Source of the DNA: Olleya sediminilitoris
GTDB taxonomy: Bacteria; Bacteroidota; Bacteroidia; Flavobacteriales; Flavobacteriaceae
Assembly: GCF_016785945.1 (NCBI RefSeq)
Contig: NZ_JAEMEF010000002.1
Location: 62,001-126,000 of the forward strand
Reading direction: 5' to 3'
Length of the DNA stretch: 64,000 nt
The notes under the pieces are model-generated. The model had not been told where the DNA came from, made no database searches, and saw only the letters and a list, made by a program, of their open reading frames with translations. Positions 1-7,396 of this stretch are shown one piece after another (position 1 is the first letter of the stretch; every line of letters begins with the position of its first letter). Made by a program: the position numbers and the translations under genes.

Positions 1-150
1 CAAAGCAATACAGCATTATTACGATGGTTACGTTTAGGTAGAACTTTTGGAGATCAAGTGGAAGTGTTATCTGGTTTAAATGCAGACGAAGCATACATTG
101 TTTCTGCTGAAGGAAAATTATTTAATGGCGCTAAAATTTCAATTCAATAA
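1..150 (+). CDS. Efflux RND transporter periplasmic adaptor subunit, C-terminal fragment
   Basis: The frame is open from base 1 to a TAA at 148-150 and gives 49 residues. The tail contains GDQVEVLSGLNADEAYIV and ends NGAKISIQ, which is the usual end of HlyD/AcrA-type membrane fusion proteins, where the last beta-rich domain reads 'G..V.V.SGL..GE.vV..G...L.dGa.V'. The gene begins before the window. It lies upstream of the RND pump gene in the same direction, the normal adaptor-pump order, so the two proteins would form an efflux complex across the envelope. A TolC-like channel gene is not in the window. The assignment rests on the tail and the context only. Confidence 0.8.
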   Translation, partial: QSNTALLRWLRLGRTFGDQVEVLSGLNADEAYIVSAEGKLFNGAKISIQ

Positions 151-160
151 CTAATAAGTC

Positions 161-274
161 GCGTTAAGGATAGAAGTGGAAATCCTTTTTACGTCAGTTC
201 GAGTGAATTTGCCTAAGCAAATTTGTATCGAGAACAAGTAAAAAGATTGCAACGGATAGCCTGTTAAAACGCCC
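161..274 (-). repeat. Dispersed intergenic repeat, copy 1
   Basis: Read on the minus strand this starts GGGCGTTTTAACAGGCTATC and ends CCACTTCTATCCTTAACGC. The ends form an imperfect inverted repeat. Related copies lie at 46205-46298 and 49785-49885. The centre of this copy holds a second inverted element at about 195-236, with GTTCGAGTGAATTTGC against GCAAATTTGTATCGAGAAC. It separates the adaptor and pump genes and could fold in the transcript. Confidence 0.7.
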
Positions 275-322
275 AAAATATAAAGATTTCCATTGTCTTG
301 GGAATGAAAAAAAGTAATAATT

Positions 323-3300
323 ATGAAAGAAGGAATCGCAGGTAAAATTGCCAAAGTCTTTATGCAATCGAAGCTTACAGTGCTTTTAATGATTGTATTT
401 ATGGTAGTTGGTGTGTACAGTTCGTTTTTAATTCCGCGTGAAGAAGAACCGCAAATTGATGTGCCTATGGCAGACATTTTTGTGGGTTATCCTGGAGCAA
501 GTCCTACCGAAGTGGAGTCGCGTGTAATAAAACCTTTAGAGCAATTAATTTCGAATATTAAAGGTGTAGAATATGTGTATTCTACGTCCATGAAAGAGCA
601 AGGAATGGTCATCGTACAGTTTTATGTTGGCGAAGATATTGAGCGTAGTTTCGTTAAATTATACAACGAAATTAACAAGCATATGGATCAAATGCCTGAA
701 GGTGTTACGTTTCCGTTAGTAAAAACGCGTGCGATTGATGATGTGCCAATGTTAGGGTTAACGTTGTGGAGTGAAAATTATGACGATTACCAATTAAACC
801 AAATGGCTCAAGAGTTAGAAGCTGAAATTAAGAAGATAAACGATGTGGCTATTACGCATAAAATTGGTGGTAGAGATCGCCAATTACGTGTGGTTTTAGA
901 TAAAGATAAATTGGCTGCAAGTGGTTTGGATTTCTTGTCGGTTTCGGAAATGATTAAAGCAAATAACAGCCAATTAAGTGCTGGTAGTTTTGATAAGAAT
1001 GATACTGAGTTTTTAGTAAATACAGGTGCTTTTTTAGCTTCGGTTACTGATGTTGAAAATCTGGTGGTTGGTGTGCAACAAAATCAACCAATATATTTAA
1101 AGCAAGTCGCTAAAATCATTGATGGACCAGAAGTACCACAAAATTATGTGAGTTTAGGTTACGGAAAAGGAAGTGTAAAATCGGCTGATTATAAGTCGGA
1201 ATATCCTGCAGTCACCATTTCGGTTGCTAAACGTAAAGGTGCAGATGCCATGAAAATTGCAGATGTGATTATTGATAAAGTAGATCACTTACGTAGCACT
1301 TTAATTCCGGATGATGTACATGTAGAAATTACAAGAAATTATGGTGAAACAGCGTCTCATAAAGTGTCAGAATTACTTTGGCACCTTATTGGGTCTATCT
1401 TTGCAGTTACACTTGTAGTGATGTTAGCCATGGGTTGGCGTGGTGGATTGGTCGTGTTTTTATCGGTTCCAATTACGTTTGCATTGACCTTACTAAGTTA
1501 CTACATGATGGATTACACGCTAAACCGAATTACTTTATTCGCGTTAGTATTTGTAACAGGAATTGTAGTGGATGATTCCATTATTATTGCAGAAAATATG
1601 CACCGACATTTTAAGATGAAACGTTTGCCATTTAAAGAGGCTGCTTTATATGCAATAAATGAAGTTGGAAACCCAACCATTTTAGCAACATTTACTGTAA
1701 TAGCATCAGTTTTACCTATGGCTTTTGTATCAGGATTAATGGGGCCATATATGGCACCAATGCCAATAGGAGCATCCATTGCTATGATATTATCCTTATT
1801 TGTAGCTTTAACTATTACACCTTATTTAGGTTATATTTTTTTAAGAGAAAAAGATAAAAAAGGCGCAGAAGAGAAACCGGAAAAACCAGTTGAAGACACA
1901 CTTATTTATAAGGTTTACAACAAGTTTGAACGTCCTTTATTAGAAAGTAAGAGCAAACGTTGGTTGTTTTTAGGATTGACTTTTATGGGTTTAATGTTAA
2001 CAATAGTGTTGTTTTTTACCAAATCGGTTGCTGTTAAAATGTTACCTTTTGATAACAAGAATGAGTTTCAGGTGGTTATTGATATGCCTGAAGGTACCAC
2101 ACTAGAACGTACAGGAGTTGTAGCACAAGAAGTGTCGCAATACTTGTCAACACGACCAGAAGTGGTTAATTATCAAAATTACGTGGGTACGTCTGCACCA
2201 ATTACGTTTAACGGTTTGGTACGTCATTACGATTTACGTGGTGGATCTAATATGGCAGATATCCAGGTGAATTTAATTGATAAAGGCGAACGTGATATTC
2301 AAAGTCATGGTATTGCTAAATTAATGCGTCCAGATATTCAGAAAATTGCTGCAAAGTATAATGCCAATATTAAATTGGTAGAAGTGCCACCAGGACCTCC
2401 TGTATTGTCAACGATTGTTGCAGAAGTATATGGACCTGATTATAATGAGCAAATTAGGATTGCTAATAGCGTTCAAGAGATTTTAAAAAATACAACTGAT
2501 GTGGTGGATATTGATTGGATGGTGGAAGCGGATCAAACCGAATATCAATTTGATATTAATAAAGAAAAAGCCATGTTGTATGGTGTTGCACCACAACAAA
2601 TAGCATACACCATGAATATGGCATTGTCTAACAGAGCTATCACTAATTTATATGATGAAGATGCTGTAAACCAAGTAGGATTAGTATTGACTTTAGATGA
2701 AAAAGAAAAATCTACAATTACTGATATTTCGCAATTAAAGGTGAAACCTAAACAAGGTAATATGGTGCCTATTGCAGACTTGGTAACTATTACCGAAACC
2801 ATAGCTGCAAAAAGCATTTACCGTAAAAATCAAAAACGTGTCGTTTATGTTATGGCAGATATGGCTGGAGAATTAGAAAGTCCTGCGTATGCTATTCTTG
2901 GAATGGAAGAAAAGTTAAAACAGATTCCGTTGCCAAAAGGCTACGAGTTAAACGAAATGTATTTAGGTCAGCCAGACTTTGAAGATAATTATACGGTAAA
3001 ATGGGATGGTGAATGGCAAATTACGTTGGAAGTTTTTAGAGATTTAGGTATTGCCTTTTTAGGAGCTATTATCTTAATATACATCTTAATTGTAGGATGG
3101 TTTCAAAACTTTAAAGCACCAATTGTTATGATGGTGGCAATACCATTATCGTTAATCGGAATTATTTTAGGACACTGGATTATGGGAGCATTCTTTACCG
3201 CAACGTCGTTTATTGGGATGATTGCTTTAGCAGGAATTATGGTTAGGAATTCGGTTTTACTTATTGACTTTATAAATTTAAGAACAGCGGAAGGTGTGCC

Positions 3301-3517
3301 ACTAAAACAAGCGTGTATTGAAGCAGGAGCAGTGCGTACAACACCAATTTTATTAACAGCAGGAACGGTTGTTATTGGAGCATTTGTGATCCTGTTTGAT
3401 CCGATTTTTCAAGGATTGGCAATATCATTAATGGGAGGGACTATTGTGTCTACAGTATTGACTTTACTGGTTGTGCCTCTTGTTTATTATATGATAGAGA
3501 AGAAGAATTATAAATAA
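323..3517 (+). CDS. Efflux RND transporter permease subunit (AcrB/MdtB-like)
   Basis: This 1064-residue inner-membrane proton-driven pump matches the usual length of AcrB-family proteins (about 1020-1060). A transmembrane helix near residues 13-33 is followed by the periplasmic porter domain. A helix bundle from about residue 345 carries the proton-relay motif VVDDSIIIAEN, with Asp417 and Asp418. A second helix and porter domain follow, and a final helix bundle runs from about 905 to the end. It probably works with the adaptor that ends at position 150. The VDD motif favours a hydrophobe/drug-type pump over the heavy-metal (CusA) type. The substrate is unknown. The start ATG at 323 is followed by a normal amphipathic N-terminus. 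Confidence 0.93.
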   Translation: MKEGIAGKIAKVFMQSKLTVLLMIVFMVVGVYSSFLIPREEEPQIDVPMADIFVGYPGASPTEVESRVIKPLEQLISNIKGVEYVYSTSMKEQGMVIVQFYVGEDIERSFVKLYNEINKHMDQMPEGVTFPLVKTRAIDDVPMLGLTLWSENYDDYQLNQMAQELEAEIKKINDVAITHKIGGRDRQLRVVLDKDKLAASGLDFLSVSEMIKANNSQLSAGSFDKNDTEFLVNTGAFLASVTDVENLVVGVQQNQPIYLKQVAKIIDGPEVPQNYVSLGYGKGSVKSADYKSEYPAVTISVAKRKGADAMKIADVIIDKVDHLRSTLIPDDVHVEITRNYGETASHKVSELLWHLIGSIFAVTLVVMLAMGWRGGLVVFLSVPITFALTLLSYYMMDYTLNRITLFALVFVTGIVVDDSIIIAENMHRHFKMKRLPFKEAALYAINEVGNPTILATFTVIASVLPMAFVSGLMGPYMAPMPIGASIAMILSLFVALTITPYLGYIFLREKDKKGAEEKPEKPVEDTLIYKVYNKFERPLLESKSKRWLFLGLTFMGLMLTIVLFFTKSVAVKMLPFDNKNEFQVVIDMPEGTTLERTGVVAQEVSQYLSTRPEVVNYQNYVGTSAPITFNGLVRHYDLRGGSNMADIQVNLIDKGERDIQSHGIAKLMRPDIQKIAAKYNANIKLVEVPPGPPVLSTIVAEVYGPDYNEQIRIANSVQEILKNTTDVVDIDWMVEADQTEYQFDINKEKAMLYGVAPQQIAYTMNMALSNRAITNLYDEDAVNQVGLVLTLDEKEKSTITDISQLKVKPKQGNMVPIADLVTITETIAAKSIYRKNQKRVVYVMADMAGELESPAYAILGMEEKLKQIPLPKGYELNEMYLGQPDFEDNYTVKWDGEWQITLEVFRDLGIAFLGAIILIYILIVGWFQNFKAPIVMMVAIPLSLIGIILGHWIMGAFFTATSFIGMIALAGIMVRNSVLLIDFINLRTAEGVPLKQACIEAGAVRTTPILLTAGTVVIGAFVILFDPIFQGLAISLMGGTIVSTVLTLLVVPLVYYMIEKKNYK

Positions 3518-3540
3518 TGGGAAACTGTGTTGTTAATAAT

Positions 3541-3648
3541 GAGATTCTGAAATGAATTCAGAATGACGAGCGGTTTGCAGATAAGATTGGGTAATAAAAA
3601 GAAAGTTGAGTTGTGAATAATTAGGTTCTGAAATACGTTCAGAATCAC
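3541..3648. repeat. Two copies of a TTCTGAAA/TTCAGAA hairpin
   Basis: The segments GATTCTGAAATGAATTCAGA (inside 3541-3567) and GGTTCTGAAATACGTTCAGA (inside 3624-3648) are near-identical small inverted repeats about 80 bp apart. They lie in the gap between the RND pump and the DUF2892 gene. They may act as mRNA hairpins or weak terminators; no T-run follows either copy, so termination is not strongly supported. Confidence 0.6.
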
Positions 3649-3678
3649 ATGAATATTAAATTTTAAAAAAGAATAAAG

Positions 3679-3888
3679 ATGTTGAATACATATTTTAGAG
3701 TAATTGTTGGTGTAATGGTATTGTTAAGTGTGGTGCTTTCTGTTTATGTAAGCCCAAAATGGATGTGGTTTACTGTATTTATTGGCGTTAACTTAATACA
3801 ATCAGCTTTTACAAAATGGTGTTTGTTAGAAACTATATTAGTAAAGTTAGGTGTGAGGAAAGAAAGCGCAGGTTGTAGCGTTAAATAG
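3679..3888 (+). CDS. YgaP-like DUF2892 membrane protein
   Basis: This 69-residue protein has two hydrophobic segments, about residues 6-27 and 29-46. A Cys follows at 48 (KWCLLETILVKLGV), and another sits near the C-terminus (AGCSVK). This matches the stand-alone DUF2892 / YgaP transmembrane family. In YgaP that module is fused to a rhodanese domain, and stand-alone versions often sit beside sulfur-transport YeeE/YedE genes, as here. A role in sulfur trafficking at the inner membrane is inferred from neighbours. It could be co-transcribed with the two downstream YeeE/YedE genes; the gap is 93 bp. Confidence 0.75.
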   Translation: MLNTYFRVIVGVMVLLSVVLSVYVSPKWMWFTVFIGVNLIQSAFTKWCLLETILVKLGVRKESAGCSVK

Positions 3889-3981
3889 CATTAGTTTTAT
3901 AATAGGTTAATTCCTATAAAATTAGTAGACTAAAAGTCCATAAATTGATTTGTAGCACGTATTTTTGCGCAAATTTAATTT

Positions 3982-4536
3982 ATGGATTTTTTATTTCAAC
4001 CTTGGCATTGGTTTGTCTCTGGTTTTTTGATAGCACTAACAATGCTAATTTTATTATTAATGGGAAAAAGGTTTGGAATGTCTTCCAATTTAAGAACCTT
4101 TTGTGCTGCTTGTGGAGCAGGAAAAGCTAGTGCTTTTTTTAGATTTGATTGGAAGTCTGACCAATGGAACCTACTGGTTGTTTTTGGAGCAATGCTTGGT
4201 GGTTTTGTGGCATCTCATTATTTATCTGCTGCAGAAATGCCTGCTATTAGTGAAGCTACAAAAGCATCCTTATCAAGTATACAAGTTTCGGTTGATAATA
4301 AATACTTACCTGTCGAGCTATTTTCAATTTCCGCTTTAAGCGATATAAAAACTATCGTAATTTTAGTTATTGGTGGACTTTCAGTTGGATTTGGAGCACG
4401 TTACGCAGGAGGTTGTACGTCTGGTCATGCTATTTCTGGATTAAGTAATTTACAATTACCGTCGTTAATTGCTGTTATTGGGTTCTTTATAGGAGGATTA
4501 GTAATGGTACATTTATTATTCCCTTTAATTTTTTAA
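3982..4536 (+). CDS. YeeE/YedE family sulfur-transport protein, first half
   Basis: This 184-residue membrane protein has hydrophobic segments near residues 6-28, 53-73, 110-130 and 150-175. It carries the family signature GARYAGGCTSGHAISGL with its conserved Cys, plus a CAACGAGK-like segment near residue 38. YeeE/YedE proteins carry thiosulfate or related sulfur compounds through a cysteine-lined path. In this split form two short proteins replace one long one. Its stop codon shares an A with the next start codon (TAATG), so the pair is translationally coupled and probably acts as a heteromer. The exact substrate is not shown by the sequence. Confidence 0.85.
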   Translation: MDFLFQPWHWFVSGFLIALTMLILLLMGKRFGMSSNLRTFCAACGAGKASAFFRFDWKSDQWNLLVVFGAMLGGFVASHYLSAAEMPAISEATKASLSSIQVSVDNKYLPVELFSISALSDIKTIVILVIGGLSVGFGARYAGGCTSGHAISGLSNLQLPSLIAVIGFFIGGLVMVHLLFPLIF

Positions 4537-4952
4537 TGATGAAACAAATACTTTTTATATTAATTGGGTTTTTCTTCGGAATTATTATGTTTAAATCTGA
4601 AGCTGCTTCATGGTTTAGAATTTATGAGATGTTCCGTTTTGAAGCGTTTCATATGTACGGAATTATTGGTACTGCTTTAGCTTTTGGAATTTTGTTTGTA
4701 CAAATTATAAAACGTTATAAAATAAAATCCTTTGATGGAAATGAAATAAAAATTGCTCCTAAAGACAAATCGTTTTCAAGATACATGTATGGTGGAATTA
4801 TTTTTGGTTTAGGTTGGGCTTTAGTTGGCGCTTGTCCAGGACCAATTTTTGTATTAATAGGAGCTGGATATTTACCTATAATAATTGTGTTTTTATCGGC
4901 AGCTTTAGGTACTTTTTTATACGGTGTAGTTAAAGATAAATTACCTCATTAA
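4536..4952 (+). CDS. YeeE/YedE family sulfur-transport protein, second half (DUF6691-like)
   Basis: This 138-residue membrane protein has about four hydrophobic segments. The motif GLGWALVGACPGPIFVLIG contains the second conserved Cys of the YeeE/YedE fold. It is the partner of the preceding gene, which it overlaps by one base. A second ATG at 4539 is an equally possible start. The pair lies downstream of a DUF2892 gene, a grouping that suggests uptake or export of reduced sulfur. A strong hairpin follows the stop codon. Confidence 0.85.
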   Translation: MMKQILFILIGFFFGIIMFKSEAASWFRIYEMFRFEAFHMYGIIGTALAFGILFVQIIKRYKIKSFDGNEIKIAPKDKSFSRYMYGGIIFGLGWALVGACPGPIFVLIGAGYLPIIIVFLSAALGTFLYGVVKDKLPH

Positions 4953-4957
4953 AAGGT

Positions 4958-4992
4958 AAAACCCTAAATGTTTTAAAAACACTTAGGGTTTT
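4958..4992. terminator. Rho-independent terminator between convergent genes
   Basis: AAAACCCTAA pairs with TTAGGGTTTT around a loop of about 15 bases, flanked by A-rich and T-rich tracts. It follows the YeeE/YedE pair and faces the end of the phosphatase gene, so it can serve both strands. Confidence 0.75.
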
Positions 4993-5011
4993 ATTATTAA
5001 GTTAAGTTATT

Positions 5012-6748
5012 TTATGCTGTTATAGTTTGTCCTGTTTGTGCTGAAAAAGAGTCAGAAAAAACAGTGTCTACAAATATCCAATTAGAAGTTGCACTTCCTG
5101 GAGCAAAGGTTACTTGCATGTAACCACGTTGGGCTGAGTCAAAATAATTTAAGTCATCAATTAATATAGTAATTGCATCTTGAAAAGCGCTTACAAAAGC
5201 AGGTTCAGAACCTAAATAGGTGTCAAAACCAGGTGATGATACAGATGATGTTGCAAACTCGGTTGCGGTAACGTTTCCGCTATTGGATACAATCTGACTA
5301 GACCAAGCATTGTGTGTATCACCAGCTAGAACTACTAATTTTTTACCAGCAAAAGCTTCTAAGATAATTTCCCTTTCGGTTGGATAGCCATCCCAAGCAT
5401 CTAAATTGTATGGTAAAACTGTATTTATTCTAGCTAATTCTTGAGGAGTTAATGTAGGATCGTTATTTAAGACTCTTACTTTTAACTGAACTAATTCTGT
5501 TAATTGTTGTTGGAATGCTGCCATAGAAGCGTCTGATGCAGATCCTGTTGCGCTTATTTCTGCTATAATTGTACCTAATGCATTTAACAATTCTGCAGGA
5601 ACCATCATTTTACCCATTAATACTTGTTGACCTAATACTTGCCACTCTGCTGTGTTACCAGACACTTCTCCTAATAACCAATTTTTTTGTGTTGTACCTA
5701 ACATAGTTCTACTAGGATCTAACCATTCTTGTTGGTAAGTTGCTGCATCAAAATTACCTGAAGGATCAAAATAATCAGTAATACTTAGCTGTTTATCACG
5801 ACCTACTAAACGTGTGTCAAGCATAATTAAGTTAGCTAAATCACCTATTTGAAAGCTTCTATAAATAATGCTAATATCATTTGTCATAGCAGGAAGATAC
5901 TCGCTGTAAGCTTGTAAAGCACTTTGTTTTCTAGCTTCAAAAGACCCTTCGTCTTCTTGGTGGTTTTCTGCTCCGTTTACATACGTATCGTTAGTGATTT
6001 CATGATCATCCCAAACCGAAATAAATGGCTTTTTCTGGTGTAATAACATTAAGTTTTCATCACTTCTGTATTGCTTATAACGGGTTCTGTAGTCGTCTAA
6101 AGTAATAATTTCGTGTGTTGGATTGTGTGTTCTTCCTAGTGTTTCGGTATATTGATTAGTACCATATTCGTTTTCTCCATATTCATATATATAATCGCCT
6201 AAATGCACTACAATATCTATGTCAGAATTAGCCATAGCATTATAAACATTAAATAAACCTGCAGCATAATTAGCGCAAGAGGTAACACCAAGTTTTACTT
6301 GATTAACACTACCTGTAGGTAATGTTATAGTCTCTCCAATAGGTGAAACAGTTTGATCATTTAGATTAATAAAACGATAATATAATTTTTGGTCTGCTTG
6401 TAAATCTTGTACTTCTACAGCAATAGTAAAATCACGAGAGCTATCTGTTGTTACTTCTCCACTTCTTACTAAAGTATTAAAAGAAGAATCTGTAGAAATT
6501 TGCCACACTAAAGTAGCATTTGCATTTTCAGTAGAATATCTGGTCCAAATAATAACTTGAGTTTGGGTAGGGTCAAAACTAGCTACACCAAAGTCAAAAT
6601 TAGATTGGTTTAAGTTTTCTGGAATTAAAATTTGATCACTTATATCGTCATCGTTGGAACAACTAATAAAATTAGGAATTAGAATAATTCCTCCAGTTGC
6701 TAATAATGAATTTTTTAAAAAAGATCGTCTGTTAAATTGTTTAGCCAT
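5012..6748 (-). CDS. PhoD-like alkaline phosphatase, exported
   Basis: PhoD family enzymes are calcium/iron-dependent phosphomonoesterases or phosphodiesterases outside the cytoplasm. From the ATG at 6748 the protein is 578 residues; an ATG 21 bases upstream gives 585. The N-terminus has a twin-arginine signal (NRRSFLKN) and then a hydrophobic stretch ending NFISCSNDDD. That suggests Tat export followed by lipidation at Cys. An Ig-like PhoD_N region comes first. The metallophosphatase domain shows HLGDYIYEYGEN (about 180), SVWDDHEITND (about 240) and VLAGDTHNAWSS (about 470). No Pho-box-like site or partner gene was seen, so phosphate regulation is unproven. It is transcribed alone. Confidence 0.9.
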   Translation of the reverse strand: MAKQFNRRSFLKNSLLATGGIILIPNFISCSNDDDISDQILIPENLNQSNFDFGVASFDPTQTQVIIWTRYSTENANATLVWQISTDSSFNTLVRSGEVTTDSSRDFTIAVEVQDLQADQKLYYRFINLNDQTVSPIGETITLPTGSVNQVKLGVTSCANYAAGLFNVYNAMANSDIDIVVHLGDYIYEYGENEYGTNQYTETLGRTHNPTHEIITLDDYRTRYKQYRSDENLMLLHQKKPFISVWDDHEITNDTYVNGAENHQEDEGSFEARKQSALQAYSEYLPAMTNDISIIYRSFQIGDLANLIMLDTRLVGRDKQLSITDYFDPSGNFDAATYQQEWLDPSRTMLGTTQKNWLLGEVSGNTAEWQVLGQQVLMGKMMVPAELLNALGTIIAEISATGSASDASMAAFQQQLTELVQLKVRVLNNDPTLTPQELARINTVLPYNLDAWDGYPTEREIILEAFAGKKLVVLAGDTHNAWSSQIVSNSGNVTATEFATSSVSSPGFDTYLGSEPAFVSAFQDAITILIDDLNYFDSAQRGYMQVTFAPGSATSNWIFVDTVFSDSFSAQTGQTITA

Positions 6749-6925
6749 GATACGTTTTATGTTATGCATGCATAATTAATTTAATAATGTTATTTGATGG
6801 TTATAGAGTTGTTAAGAATAAATTAAATAATTAAAAATTGTAACATTTTGAAGTTTAACGCGTCATATATGTGTAAGTCAGTAATAAGATTTGCAAAATC
6901 AATCATCAATTTAAATCAATCATCA

Positions 6926-7264
6926 ATGAAAACAGATAGACAATTATTAGTATTAACCCATTTAAGTCAATTAGTAACTTTATTAATAGGTTGTGGTAGT
7001 TTAATATTACCATTTATATTATGGATAACGCAAAAGGACAGAGTATATCAAATGGATACACAAGGTAAAGCAATTGTTAATTTTCAATTAAGCTTAGTTG
7101 TATTATATATTGTTTGTGTACCTTTAATACTGTTATTTGGATTAGGATTATTAGGCTGGTTTGTTTTAGGATTAGTATCTATCATTTATCCAGTCTTAAA
7201 TGCAATAAAAGTAAGCAACGGTCAAAACCCAGAATACCCTTTATCTTTTAATTTTATTAGTTAG
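6926..7264 (+). CDS. DUF4870 (Tic20-like) membrane protein
   Basis: The start at 6926 gives MKTDRQLLVLTHLSQL and 112 residues, which is typical of DUF4870. An upstream in-frame ATG at 6848 would add 26 residues unlike the family, so I prefer the later start. Three hydrophobic segments cover about residues 14-36, 52-78 and 80-95. The motif FILWITQKD followed by QGKAIVNFQLS is characteristic. The function is unknown. The gene stands alone between divergent and terminated neighbours. Confidence 0.85.
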   Translation: MKTDRQLLVLTHLSQLVTLLIGCGSLILPFILWITQKDRVYQMDTQGKAIVNFQLSLVVLYIVCVPLILLFGLGLLGWFVLGLVSIIYPVLNAIKVSNGQNPEYPLSFNFIS

Positions 7265-7283
7265 TTATATTAATTTGATAAAG

Positions 7284-7316
7284 AAAAAAACGCAACCTGT
7301 AAGGGTTGCGTTTTTA
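7284..7316 (+). terminator. Rho-independent terminator (GCAACC/GGGTTGC family)
   Basis: CGCAACC-tgtaa-GGGTTGCG is preceded by seven A and followed by T5. It closes the DUF4870 gene and ends just before the LytTR-type repeat at 7318. The same hairpin core recurs at 15727-15746. Confidence 0.85.
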
Positions 7317-7317
7317 G

Positions 7318-7383
7318 TTTAGAAAAAAAAAAGAGACCTACAGAAAAAAATAAAACAGAATATGTGATTAAATATTAATTTTG
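7318..7383 (+). promoter_or_regulatory. Putative LytTR operator and promoter, site 1 (histidine kinase operon)
   Basis: TTTAGAAA at 7318-7325 is repeated as TACAGAAA at 7339-7346, exactly 21 bp apart. A Bacteroidota -7 box TAATTTTG (TAnnTTTG) follows at 7376-7383. The same arrangement precedes the genes at 11174 and 12590. Direct repeats two helical turns apart are the known target form of LytTR regulators such as AgrA and YpdB. This copy would mean autoregulation of the kinase/regulator operon. Confidence 0.6.
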
Positions 7384-7396
7384 TTAATCAGTCATT

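Noticed and set aside
6848..6925. Upstream ATG as the start of the DUF4870 protein
   Set aside because: The 26 extra residues do not fit the family, and the ATG at 6926 gives the standard N-terminus.
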